Assembly: GCA_009838595.1 (NCBI GenBank)
Contig: VXRI01000175.1
Location: forward strand, 1 to 9,418
Length of the DNA: 9,418 bases
Origin: Chloroflexota bacterium
GTDB lineage: Bacteria; Chloroflexota; Dehalococcoidia; Lucifugimonadales; JADFKI01
Direction of reading: 5' to 3'
Shown here one piece after another: positions 1 through 6,634 of the stretch. Numbering within the stretch: the first letter of the stretch is position 1; each line of letters starts with the position of its first letter. A program made the translations under genes and the position numbers. Below the pieces are notes generated by a model. That model made no database searches. It worked only from the letters and a program-made list of their open reading frames with translations, and was not told the origin of the DNA.

Positions 1-956
1 TGCTTCACTCCCTCGCTCTTTATCTGCGCCAGCGCCTGCTTGCCAACGAAGTCGTGCTTGTTAAGGTCAACCTGCCAGCCTAGCCGCACTTCGTACGGAT
101 TGTTCTCGATGTCCATATCCTGCCCGTAAGACAGGATGCCTGCCTCTAGGCGGCGTATGTGGCTTGGCGCGATGACACGCAGGTTGAATTCTTCCCCCTG
201 CTCCAAGATGTACGGCCAAACATCGTCGGCGTATAGCATGGCGTCGTGCAAGTATATCTCGAATCCGACCTCGGCGGAGAAGCCGGTGCGCGAGACGGTA
301 ACATCGTGCCCGTTCAGTTTCGTGCGCAACAAGCCGTAATACGGTATGCCGCGTACCTGCTCTCCGAACATTTTCTCCATCAAGTCCACGGACTTTGGAC
401 CCTGAATCTGCACCGGCGATACATCTATCTCGTTGAGGCTCACATTAAACTTTCCGGTGTGGTTTACGCCCTGCGCCCACAGCAGCAGGTCCGAGTCCGA
501 TATGCTGAACCAGAACTCGTCCTCTGCTACGCGCAACAGCACAGGGTCGTTGATGACACCGCCGTATTGGTTGCACAGAATGACATAGCGCGCCTGCATC
601 GGAGGCAGGAGCGTATGCACATCGCGCGTGATGATGTAATTCACGAATGCGGCAGCGTCAGGTCCCTTCACCTGAATCTGCCGCTCTACCGCCACATCCC
701 ACATGCTCACATGCCGCGTCAAGTACTTGTACTCTTCTAGCAGCCCTCCCTGCTCCGGCTTAATGTACGCTCGCGGATGGTACATGTGGTTGTAAGTAGT
801 GTATGCCCAGCAGCCTGCCGCCTTCGACAGGTGCCACCAAGGGGACTTCCTAATGCGAGTGGAAATCAGCATACGGGCGTCGCTGTTCCCGCTCTGACGC
901 AAGTTGATCGGCAAAGTTCGCCGCTTAAGACCGTCGATTACCAGAGTTTGCTCCAC
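1..956 (-). CDS. DmdA/GcvT-like tetrahydrofolate-dependent methyltransferase (C-terminus cut by window edge)
   Basis: The 318 visible residues belong to the aminomethyltransferase (GcvT) fold and look most like DMSP demethylase DmdA, which moves a methyl group from DMSP to tetrahydrofolate. DmdA-type landmarks seen: AYTTYNHM (51-58), HVSMWDVAVERQ (82-93), GGVINDPVLL (132-141, Asp137 at the position of the GcvT catalytic Asp), SISDSDLLLWAQG (151-163), VSPVQIQGPKS (179-189), and EAGILSYGQDM followed by NNPYE (271-289). DmdA is about 370-400 residues, so roughly the last 50-80 lie beyond base 1. The start is GTG at 956, because GGAGGT lies 6 nt upstream (963-968); the next Met is residue 29 and has no good ribosome site. 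Residues 1-28 precede the family-like region and are unusual. The gene follows the FAD/folate dehydrogenase on the same strand, which fits one-carbon metabolism. A plain aminomethyltransferase or an aromatic O-demethylase of the LigM type remains possible. Confidence 0.82.
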   Translation of the reverse strand, partial: MEQTLVIDGLKRRTLPINLRQSGNSDARMLISTRIRKSPWWHLSKAAGCWAYTTYNHMYHPRAYIKPEQGGLLEEYKYLTRHVSMWDVAVERQIQVKGPDAAAFVNYIITRDVHTLLPPMQARYVILCNQYGGVINDPVLLRVAEDEFWFSISDSDLLLWAQGVNHTGKFNVSLNEIDVSPVQIQGPKSVDLMEKMFGEQVRGIPYYGLLRTKLNGHDVTVSRTGFSAEVGFEIYLHDAMLYADDVWPYILEQGEEFNLRVIAPSHIRRLEAGILSYGQDMDIENNPYEVRLGWQVDLNKHDFVGKQALAQIKSEGVK

Positions 957-1172
957 CGTATAACCTCCATAGTTATATGGCTCTAACGCCAGCTCAACAT
1001 GACACGCCAACGCGGAAGATTATTTTCGCTTAACTCTACGCACCCCTCCTTCCACTGCGCCGCGCCTGTCTTCGCGCGCAGCACTGCTTTTCGTAACCAA
1101 TATGCGTTCTAGTAGGGGAACCTGCCGGCCGCCTCTGCTGATATTAACAGGCGCTGCCGCTTCTGATTCCGC
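957..1172 (-). promoter_or_regulatory. Intergenic leader of the DmdA-like gene; ribosome site with small overlapping hairpin
   Basis: This 216 nt gap follows the dehydrogenase stop codon. On the minus strand it ends with a strong Shine-Dalgarno (GGAGGT, 963-968). The palindrome CCATA-TAAC-TATGG (967-980) overlaps the first two G of that site and could weakly occlude it. A GC-rich imperfect hairpin sits at 1053-1086. I found no convincing -35/-10 pair, so the gene may be read through from the dehydrogenase or use a promoter I cannot recognise. No small gene is evident. Confidence 0.4.
1053..1086. other. GC-rich imperfect hairpin
   Basis: CACTGCGCCGCGC (1053-1065) pairs with GCGCGCAGCACTG (1074-1086) at 10 of 13 positions around an 8 nt loop. 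It lies 87 nt downstream of the dehydrogenase stop. Read on the minus strand it is followed by purines rather than a U-tract, so it is not a classical terminator. It could be an attenuating or mRNA-stabilising structure. Confidence 0.35.
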
Positions 1173-3641
1173 CTACGCCTTCATCTTCCTGCCATCGGGG
1201 TCGTACAGCGGCTCGCGCGCCACCGTCGCCGGCAGGCGATCGCCGAAGTACAGCACATCGACCTTTGTTCCCACATCGGCGTACTGCGTCGGCAAGTAGC
1301 CGTACACAATGCCCTTGCCAATGGAATGTCCGTAGTTCGCGCTTGTTACATAGCCCAGCGTTTCATCGCCGTCCACGATAGGCTCTTTGCCAACCACTAC
1401 GGCATTCAGGTCGTCCAGCGTTATGCAGCATAGTTTGCGGCGCACGCCTTCTGCCCGTACTTTGCGCAGCGCGTCTCTGCCGATGAAATCACCCTTTCGC
1501 ATTCGCACTGCGAAGCCGATGCCCGCTTCGAATGGGTTGTATTCGGTGTGGATGTCGTTACCCCACAGACGGTAGCCTTTTTCGAGGCGCAGCGAGTCGA
1601 ACGCGCCGCCGCCCGCCGCGATGACGTCAAGCGGCTGACCTGCTTCCCACAGCAAATCCCATAGCCGCACGCCCATTTCCGCCGGCGCGTATATCTCCCA
1701 GCCGAGCTCGCCGATGTACGATATGCGCAGCGCCAGCGCGGGAACTTCGCCTATCGTGATGCGTTTCGCGGACATATACGGAAAGCCGTCGTTGCTCAGA
1801 TCGTCATCGCAGACGCGGCTCAGCAAGTCGCGAGCGCGCGGTCCCCACAGCCCGATGCAGCACATCGCCGTGGATACATCGGTAATCCGCGCAGAGCCGT
1901 CTTGCGGCATGCCTGCCTCAATCCACGCCAAGTCGTGCAGTCCCATCGCGCCCCCGGTTACGACCATGAAGCGCTCGTCGTCCAGCCGCGTAACGGTCAG
2001 GTCGCATTTGATTCCGCCGCTCGGCGTCAGCATTGACGTGTATGTGATGCTGCCCACCGGATTGTTCATCCGGTTCGTGGCGAGCCGCTGCAATGCGCCT
2101 AGCGCACCCGGTCCGGCAATCTCAAACTTGGCGAATGGCGTCATGTCGAACATGGCGACACGCTCTCGCGCGGCGACATGCTCTGCCGCGACCGTAGGCG
2201 ACCATTCGCGCGCCGCCCAGCCCGTGCGTTCCGCGCCCTTGACTGTCAGCGAATCTAGCAAGCCTTCGTTGGCGGCATACCACTGCGGTCGCTCCCATCC
2301 GGCGTTTTCGAAAAACACGGCGTCTAACGCCTGCTGTCGCGGGAAGAACGGCGTCAGGCGCAGGCTGCGCGGATGTTCCATCTGCTGGCGCGGGTGGATG
2401 ATGTCATAAACTTCGCGGTATTGCTGCGCGGCGCGCGTCCGTACATAGGGTCGCGTGTTCGCGTGCGGATGGAAACGGCGGATGTCGCATTCGCGCAGGT
2501 CTGTCGTGGGTTCGCCGTTAACAATCCACTCGGCGACTGCCTTGCCCACACCGCCCGCTTGCGTAATCCAGACCGCCTGCGCCGACCAAAATCCGCGAAC
2601 CTGCGGCGATTCGCCCAGCACCGGAAAGCCGTCCATCGTAAACGAAAATATGCCGTTGAACTTTCGCGTCAGCCCGGCGCCTTCGATGCCGGGCAAGATT
2701 TCGCGCGCCGCCGTCCACGCTCGCTCGAAGTGGCGTGGCGTGAACTCCACTTCGGATGGCATAATCGGCGCGTCTGCATGATCGAGTATATCGTCCGCGT
2801 CCATCACGAGCGGCTCGTGGTTGTACGACCCGATTCCGAAGCCTTCGCGTACTTGGCGGAAGTACATCGAAGCGTCTTGATGGCGCAATAGCGGCTGTTC
2901 GACCTCTGCGGTCGCGCCTGCAAGCCCTTCTAACGGAGTCGTTACGGCGTACAGGTGCTGCATCGGCGACAGCGGAATTGGCACGCCTGCCATGCCGCCC
3001 ACCATAGGCGCCCAGATGCCCGCCGCGGAAACGACCAACTCCGTCTTGATTTCGCCCCGCGAGGTCTGCACGCCCGTAATGCGCCCTGCGTCAATGCCAA
3101 AGCCGGTAACCTTGACGCCGCCGAAGAACGCCGCGCCGTTGCGCTCTGCCTCACGCGCCATAGCCTCTGCCGGTCGGGTAGCCTTCGTGTGAATGTCTGA
3201 CGGCACATGCAGCGCGCCCAACACGCGCTCGGACAGCATCGGAATCATAGCGCGCGCCTCGTCCGTGCTGATGAGATGCGCTTCAACGCCCCAGCTTTTG
3301 CCATAGCCTGCCTTGCGCTTCAGGTCGGTCAGGCGCTCGGGCGTCCAGGCGGCTTCTAGGCTGCCCACTGGATTGACGCACGGCTCGCCGTCAAGCGTCA
3401 GGTTGCTCCAAAGGTCAACAGTGTAACGCGCAAACTCGGTCATCGCCTTCGATGCATTTAGTTGAAACACCAGACCCGGCGCGTGCGAGGTAGAGCCGCC
3501 CGTCTCGAACAGTGGCCCCTGCTCAACAACGACGACATCTCGCCAGCCGAACTTGCTCAGGTGGTATGCGACGCTGCAACCCGCGATGCCCGCGCCAATG
3601 ACGACCGCTCGCGCATGCTCCGGCAGGGTGAAGTCAGACAT
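1173..3641 (-). CDS. FAD-dependent dimethylglycine/sarcosine dehydrogenase family protein
   Basis: This 822-residue protein has the domain order of dimethylglycine and sarcosine dehydrogenases, which oxidatively demethylate N-methyl amino acids and pass the formaldehyde-level carbon to tetrahydrofolate. Residues 12-40 form the FAD Rossmann motif (VVIGAGIAG, then VVVVEQG). GSTSHAPGL (49-57) contains His53, at the place of the histidine that binds FAD covalently in the mammalian enzymes. The DAO domain spans about 10-370 and a linker domain about 373-428. The GcvT domain spans about 430-710, with GGIKCDLTV (542-550, Asp547 matching the GcvT catalytic Asp), SYIGELGWEIY (641-651) and SLRLEKGYRLWGNDI (683-697). 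A C-terminal GcvT barrel covers 725-810. The length is normal for the family and no key residue is missing. The start ATG has AGGTG 2-6 nt upstream, and the Rossmann motif begins at residue 12 as expected. A methylated substrate is well supported; which one is not decidable from sequence. Confidence 0.93.
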   Translation of the reverse strand: MSDFTLPEHARAVVIGAGIAGCSVAYHLSKFGWRDVVVVEQGPLFETGGSTSHAPGLVFQLNASKAMTEFARYTVDLWSNLTLDGEPCVNPVGSLEAAWTPERLTDLKRKAGYGKSWGVEAHLISTDEARAMIPMLSERVLGALHVPSDIHTKATRPAEAMAREAERNGAAFFGGVKVTGFGIDAGRITGVQTSRGEIKTELVVSAAGIWAPMVGGMAGVPIPLSPMQHLYAVTTPLEGLAGATAEVEQPLLRHQDASMYFRQVREGFGIGSYNHEPLVMDADDILDHADAPIMPSEVEFTPRHFERAWTAAREILPGIEGAGLTRKFNGIFSFTMDGFPVLGESPQVRGFWSAQAVWITQAGGVGKAVAEWIVNGEPTTDLRECDIRRFHPHANTRPYVRTRAAQQYREVYDIIHPRQQMEHPRSLRLTPFFPRQQALDAVFFENAGWERPQWYAANEGLLDSLTVKGAERTGWAAREWSPTVAAEHVAARERVAMFDMTPFAKFEIAGPGALGALQRLATNRMNNPVGSITYTSMLTPSGGIKCDLTVTRLDDERFMVVTGGAMGLHDLAWIEAGMPQDGSARITDVSTAMCCIGLWGPRARDLLSRVCDDDLSNDGFPYMSAKRITIGEVPALALRISYIGELGWEIYAPAEMGVRLWDLLWEAGQPLDVIAAGGGAFDSLRLEKGYRLWGNDIHTEYNPFEAGIGFAVRMRKGDFIGRDALRKVRAEGVRRKLCCITLDDLNAVVVGKEPIVDGDETLGYVTSANYGHSIGKGIVYGYLPTQYADVGTKVDVLYFGDRLPATVAREPLYDPDGRKMKA

Positions 3642-3810
3642 GGCACCTATGTCCCCCAGTGTCTCCCAACCAACCAGTGATAATAGGTATTGCCGTAAGC
3701 GATAATGTCCTGTCTGCCGATGCTAGCACAGATTCAGTCCGCATGTAAGGCGAACTGTGGCGCATTATTACAGGGATAAACAGGATGGGCAGATTGGGAA
3801 GGATGGGATG
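3642..3810 (-). promoter_or_regulatory. Intergenic region with candidate promoter for the dehydrogenase
   Basis: On the minus strand, CTTACA (3744-3749), an 18 nt spacer and TAGCAT (3720-3725) preceded by TGC (extended -10) form a moderate sigma70-like promoter, about 80 nt before the dehydrogenase ATG. Each box matches consensus at 4 of 6 positions. If real, it separates the dehydrogenase transcript from the upstream three-gene operon. Confidence 0.35.
3771..3810 (+). repeat. Degenerate 9-10 bp tandem repeat next to the HAD stop codon
   Basis: The plus strand reads CAGGGATAAA, CAGGATGGG, CAGATTGGG, AAGGATGGG, ATG in direct succession and ends exactly at the TCA that encodes the upstream gene's stop. 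Short repeats of the GGATAAACAGGAT kind are common between genes in several bacterial phyla. The 11-mer AGGATGGGATG (3800-3810) recurs inverted at 4486-4496. Confidence 0.55.
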
Positions 3811-4524
3811 TCAGCGCGCGCCATGCAGCGCCCCCGCCAGGTCCGCGGCGCTTTGCAATATGACAGCAGGCGTGTAGTTGGCGAACGCCTCTCGCTTCGT
3901 TACGCCTGAAAGTACGGCGGCGAATCTGATGCCGGCGCGTTTTGCCGTTTCCGCATCCGTAACGCTATCTCCGACATACAAGCAGCACTCTTTGGATGTG
4001 CCTAGCGTCTCGACTGCGCGCAGGAGGCCCGGCGGGTCCGGCTTCAGTCCATGCACATCCTCGCCGCCAACTATGACCTCGAACCGCCTGGCGAGTCCGT
4101 CTCGCAGCAGCACCCTCTCAATACGCCGCCGAAACTTTGACGACACAATACCCAGCCTAATGCCGTTACTCATCAGGGCATCCACCATCGGCGGCACGAA
4201 ATCGAATAGCACTATTGAATCATGCAACACGACATCCGCCCGTTCAATGAACAGCCGCATGAACTTGTCGCCCTGACTTGCCTGCTCATCTCCCGCCAGC
4301 TCCGTCAGCGTGCGCGGCAGAGACAACCCAATGGTTCGGCGTATCGCATCATCCGACGCGGCGGGCAACCCCAGCCGCCCAAGAGCGTAGTTCACGCACT
4401 CAATCACCCCGTCCGACGAGTCCGCTAGGGTATAGTCGAAGTCGAAGATGACGCTCTGTACATCGGCGATACTTGGATACACGCTCATCCCATCCTGCAT
4501 ATCGATGTCAGTTCCCGCGTTCAC
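3811..4524 (-). CDS. HAD-superfamily hydrolase, phosphoglycolate phosphatase-like
   Basis: This 237-residue protein carries all four HAD motifs: DFDYT (nucleophile Asp28, Asp30), SSK (128-130), the lysine of LKPDP (Lys161) and GDSVTD (185-190). A helical cap domain occupies about 35-105, the place and size seen in phosphoglycolate phosphatases (Gph/PpaX-like), which hydrolyse small phosphate monoesters in the cytoplasm. The substrate cannot be assigned. As given, the start is GTG at 4524 in a GTGA overlap with the upstream HAD gene, which suggests translational coupling. ATG at 4500 (residue 9) or 4488 (residue 13) are real alternatives: the sequence before residue 13 matches a repeat found after the gene, residue 13 begins a typical N-terminus (MSVYPSIADVQ), and AGGA lies 4 nt before it. 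The gene is third in the operon after the metallo-hydrolase and the other HAD. Confidence 0.88.
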   Translation of the reverse strand: MNAGTDIDMQDGMSVYPSIADVQSVIFDFDYTLADSSDGVIECVNYALGRLGLPAASDDAIRRTIGLSLPRTLTELAGDEQASQGDKFMRLFIERADVVLHDSIVLFDFVPPMVDALMSNGIRLGIVSSKFRRRIERVLLRDGLARRFEVIVGGEDVHGLKPDPPGLLRAVETLGTSKECCLYVGDSVTDAETAKRAGIRFAAVLSGVTKREAFANYTPAVILQSAADLAGALHGAR

Positions 4525-5228
4525 AGCCCCATTAGGTCAGCGAGCGTCTTTAAGTCCGGCACTTCCAAGTCCGCGCCGGAGTTGCCGTCGGCCGGGTTGC
4601 CGGACGCGCTGCCTTCGCGCTCCAGTCCGGCGTGCCTGTTCACCCACACCGCATCCATGCCGAAGCTCTTTGCCGGCACGATGTCCAGTTTAACGCTTTC
4701 TGCCACATGCAGAACGCGCTCTTTAGGCACGCCAATGCGCGCGACCGCTATCGCAAAGTTGTTGTGCGAAGGTTTGTACGACCCTGCCTGCTCTGCCGTT
4801 ACGATGTAGTCGAAATCGACTTCCAGTGTTCGCGCCGTCCCCGCGAATAGGTCGTCATCCACATTCGAGACTATGCACAACCTGTACTTGCCTTGGAAGC
4901 GCCGCAATGCATCAATAGTATCCGGGAAAGGCTGCCAGCTTCCAATCGACCCCGCGAGGCACTCCACTTCCGACAGAGACGGCACAAAGCCCAGCCGCGT
5001 ACCGATACCACGCACGGTCGCGCGCAGAACTTCGCGGTATCGCCGGTACTCGCCGGATTTGCCTACGCCCTCAATCTCCGCGTACAGCGCCATCAGCTCG
5101 TCGTCGCTCACGCTCGTGCCGTGTGCGTCCACGACCGGACGCAGCGCGCCCGCAATCCCCGATTCCCAGTCAATCAGCGTTCCATAGCAGTCAAATGTCA
5201 GCGCGTCATAATTATTGAAGTCCAGCAT
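4521..5228 (-). CDS. HAD-superfamily hydrolase, haloacid dehalogenase type II group
   Basis: This 235-residue protein has FDCYGTLIDWESG near its N-terminus (nucleophile Asp13), SN at 121-122, Lys152 in YKPS, and HVAESVKLD (174-182) leading into DAVWVNR (192-198). This pattern marks the subgroup named after 2-haloacid dehalogenases. Characterised L-2-haloacid dehalogenases carry an Arg in a WRxxQLxY-like segment that binds the leaving halide. In the matching region here I see YRRYREVLRATVRG (61-74) instead, so dehalogenation is not supported and a phosphatase-type reaction is equally possible. Residues 200-222 form a Gly/Ser/Asn-rich variable stretch before the last helix. The ATG lies 26 nt after the metallo-hydrolase stop, and GGGAG (5241-5245) is 12 nt upstream, which is far for a ribosome site. 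The C-terminus overlaps the next HAD by 4 nt. Confidence 0.9.
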   Translation of the reverse strand: MLDFNNYDALTFDCYGTLIDWESGIAGALRPVVDAHGTSVSDDELMALYAEIEGVGKSGEYRRYREVLRATVRGIGTRLGFVPSLSEVECLAGSIGSWQPFPDTIDALRRFQGKYRLCIVSNVDDDLFAGTARTLEVDFDYIVTAEQAGSYKPSHNNFAIAVARIGVPKERVLHVAESVKLDIVPAKSFGMDAVWVNRHAGLEREGSASGNPADGNSGADLEVPDLKTLADLMGL

Positions 5229-5254
5229 CAGATATTTCGTCTCCCGTCTTAATC

Positions 5255-6157
5255 CTACTCGTCTTGTCCATCGATGGCGCTTACCCGCCCTTCCGCTTGC
5301 AGTTTTATCAGGTGCGCGCGAATTTGGCTGCGGGCAGTCTCCATCAGCTGCGGGTGGATGTTGCCGGCGTAGATGGCGTCCAGCAGCGCGTCCAGGCTGC
5401 GATTGCCCGCGTCAACCAATTTGGCAATCTGCTCTTCACGCGCGAGGCGGCGCGTTATCATCTCGTTCAACTTGTCCTGTGGCGTGTGGATTATCGGACC
5501 GTGTCCCGGCGCAATCATCCGCGAATCGAATCTTTTCATCTTGCGCATCGACTCGATGTACGCTGCCATATCGCCGTGATCCGGGCTGATGACGGTCGTG
5601 CCGGTGCCCAGTATCATATCGCCGCTGAACAGCACGCCCGTCTGCCGGTGCAGAATGCTTATGCTGCCCAAAGTATGCCCCGGCGTGTGGATAAACTCCA
5701 GCGTCGAATCGCCAAGCTCCAGTGTATCGCCATCGCCTACGGTCCCGTCCACGCTCACGCCTTCGGTGCTGTAATCGCCTTCGTCATCGTCTGACATGCG
5801 CTGGAACGGTTCGTCCGGTGCGCGCGCGGAAGATTGCTCGGACTCTATTGCCTCTTGTTCGATGCCGTTGCAAATCACCGCGCCGCCCGTAGCCTCGCGC
5901 AGCCGGTTCGCGCCACCGATGTGGTCGCCGTGCCGGTGAGTCAGCACGATAGCTGCAATCTCCGGCGATCCCATCGCCCGCCATTGCGCCAGATAATAGT
6001 CCACTTCGGCGTCTTTGCCATACGCCGTGTCGATGATTGCCGCGCGCTCGCTGCCGAGCGCCAGATACACATTCGGTGCATAAACGCCCTCGTGCGCGCC
6101 TTCGCCAACGACCATCTGATGCACGCCCGCCGCAATCTCCGTGATGCTTGTCTTCAT
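5255..6157 (-). CDS. MBL-fold metallo-hydrolase, LACTB2/glyoxalase II-like
   Basis: This 300-residue protein has the full set of zinc ligands of the metallo-beta-lactamase fold: THRHGDH (73-79, with His74, His76, Asp78, His79), His161 in TPGHTLGS, Asp180 in FSGD and His219 in APGHG. Residues 230-295 form a predicted helical, winged-helix-like C-terminal domain as in LACTB2-type proteins. Members hydrolyse thioesters, lactones or RNA, and the sequence does not choose between them. There is no signal peptide, so it is probably cytoplasmic. The acidic segment 105-140 (including SDDDEGDYS) is an insertion between the first two metal motifs. ATG at 6157 follows AAAGGA by 9 nt, and an upstream ATGACATGA overlaps the start out of frame. 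It is the first gene of a three-gene operon with the two HAD hydrolases. Confidence 0.92.
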   Translation of the reverse strand: MKTSITEIAAGVHQMVVGEGAHEGVYAPNVYLALGSERAAIIDTAYGKDAEVDYYLAQWRAMGSPEIAAIVLTHRHGDHIGGANRLREATGGAVICNGIEQEAIESEQSSARAPDEPFQRMSDDDEGDYSTEGVSVDGTVGDGDTLELGDSTLEFIHTPGHTLGSISILHRQTGVLFSGDMILGTGTTVISPDHGDMAAYIESMRKMKRFDSRMIAPGHGPIIHTPQDKLNEMITRRLAREEQIAKLVDAGNRSLDALLDAIYAGNIHPQLMETARSQIRAHLIKLQAEGRVSAIDGQDE

Positions 6158-6168
6158 GTCATGCGCGT

Positions 6169-6196
6169 CCTTTGCGTTCTAGCCTTTGCGTTCTAA
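6169..6196 (-). repeat. 14 bp tandem duplication carrying the ribosome-site sequence
   Basis: CCTTTGCGTTCTAG (6169-6182) is followed directly by CCTTTGCGTTCTAA (6183-6196), 13 of 14 bases identical. On the minus strand each copy contains AAAGG, and the copy nearest the ATG supplies the Shine-Dalgarno of the metallo-hydrolase gene. Confidence 0.8.
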
Positions 6197-6248
6197 ACTG
6201 TTGGGGCTGCTTGAAAGGTCTGCCCGACAGGTTTTGCCTGAAGAAAAT

Positions 6249-6277
6249 ACAATACATTGACATTGGCACTTAATCAA
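6249..6277 (-). promoter_or_regulatory. Candidate promoter of the MBL-HAD-HAD operon
   Basis: On the minus strand TTGATT (6272-6277), a 17 nt spacer and TATTGT (6249-6254) resemble a sigma70 promoter; each box matches 4 of 6. Transcription would start near 6243 and give a leader of about 85 nt that includes the 14 bp tandem duplication. Confidence 0.45.
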
Positions 6278-6391
6278 TTGCCGGTTTGGTAAGCGGATAC
6301 TCTGCACCATTCCTAACCTTTACCTCTGTCAGCTCCGGTGGGGGAAGGGATAACCCCAGGCAATCTGCAACGAAATCTCGTAAAACCTGTC

Positions 6392-6424
6392 ATTTGACTG
6401 GCAAATCTATTTGAAATACAGATT
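6392..6424 (+). promoter_or_regulatory. Two operator-like dyads at the oxidase promoter
   Basis: ATTTG-ACTGG-CAAAT (6392-6406) and AATCT-N11-AGATT (6404-6424) are perfect in their 5 bp arms. The second covers the -35 box and the first lies just upstream, positions typical for a repressor or activator. No regulator gene is in the window, and arms this short can arise by chance in AT-rich sequence. Confidence 0.35.
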
Positions 6425-6438
6425 AGCAAGAGTATAAT
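6411..6438 (+). promoter_or_regulatory. Promoter of the hydroxyacid oxidase gene
   Basis: TTGAAA (6411-6416), a 16 nt spacer and a perfect TATAAT (6433-6438) make the best sigma70-type promoter in the window. Transcription would begin near 6445, so the roughly 235 nt leader would carry the whole MITE-like element ahead of the start codon at 6681. Confidence 0.65.
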
Positions 6439-6476
6439 TCGCCGTGCTGTTAACAGGACATTAATAGGCGCGTAGC

Positions 6477-6634
6477 CGGGGTCTTTCGGTTATTCTTGTC
6501 ATTTCGAGCGCAGCGAGAAATCTGAAAGTTGAGCGTAGCGAGAAACCTGAAAGCGCTGACTGTGGCAAACCTTGTTTATTTGCCTAGATTTTAGACACTT
6601 CACTCCGTTCGGGGTGACAACCGAAAGACCCTGC
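6477..6634. mobile_element. MITE-like palindromic element with 8 bp flanking direct repeats
   Basis: The ends carry a perfect 13 bp inverted repeat, GGGTCTTTCGGTT (6479-6491) and AACCGAAAGACCC (6619-6631). Inside it, GTCATTTCGAGCGCAGCGAG (from 6499) pairs imperfectly with the CACTCCGTTCGGGGTGAC region (6601-6618). The apex has GGCAAA (6564-6569) and TTTGCC (6579-6584). A 23 bp internal direct repeat beginning GAGCGCAGCGAG (6506-6528 and 6531-6553) differs at two positions. CGCGTAGC occurs on both sides (6469-6476 and 6635-6642) and may be a target duplication. The element codes for nothing. Motifs of the type GTCATTTCGAGCG...CGAGAAATCT are dispersed repeats in many genomes. Exact ends are uncertain by 2-3 nt. 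Confidence 0.7.

Noticed and set aside
246..740. Plus-strand frame of 164 codons near the left edge
   Set aside because: Antisense to the DmdA-like gene, whose conserved motifs fix the coding strand.
1714..2891. Plus-strand frames at 1714-2409 and 2373-2891
   Set aside because: Both lie antisense inside the dehydrogenase gene and overlap each other; their composition is that of mirror frames, with no recognisable domain.
5834..6196. Plus-strand frame of 120 codons at the divergent region
   Set aside because: Antisense to the metallo-hydrolase N-terminal half; no motif and no ribosome site.
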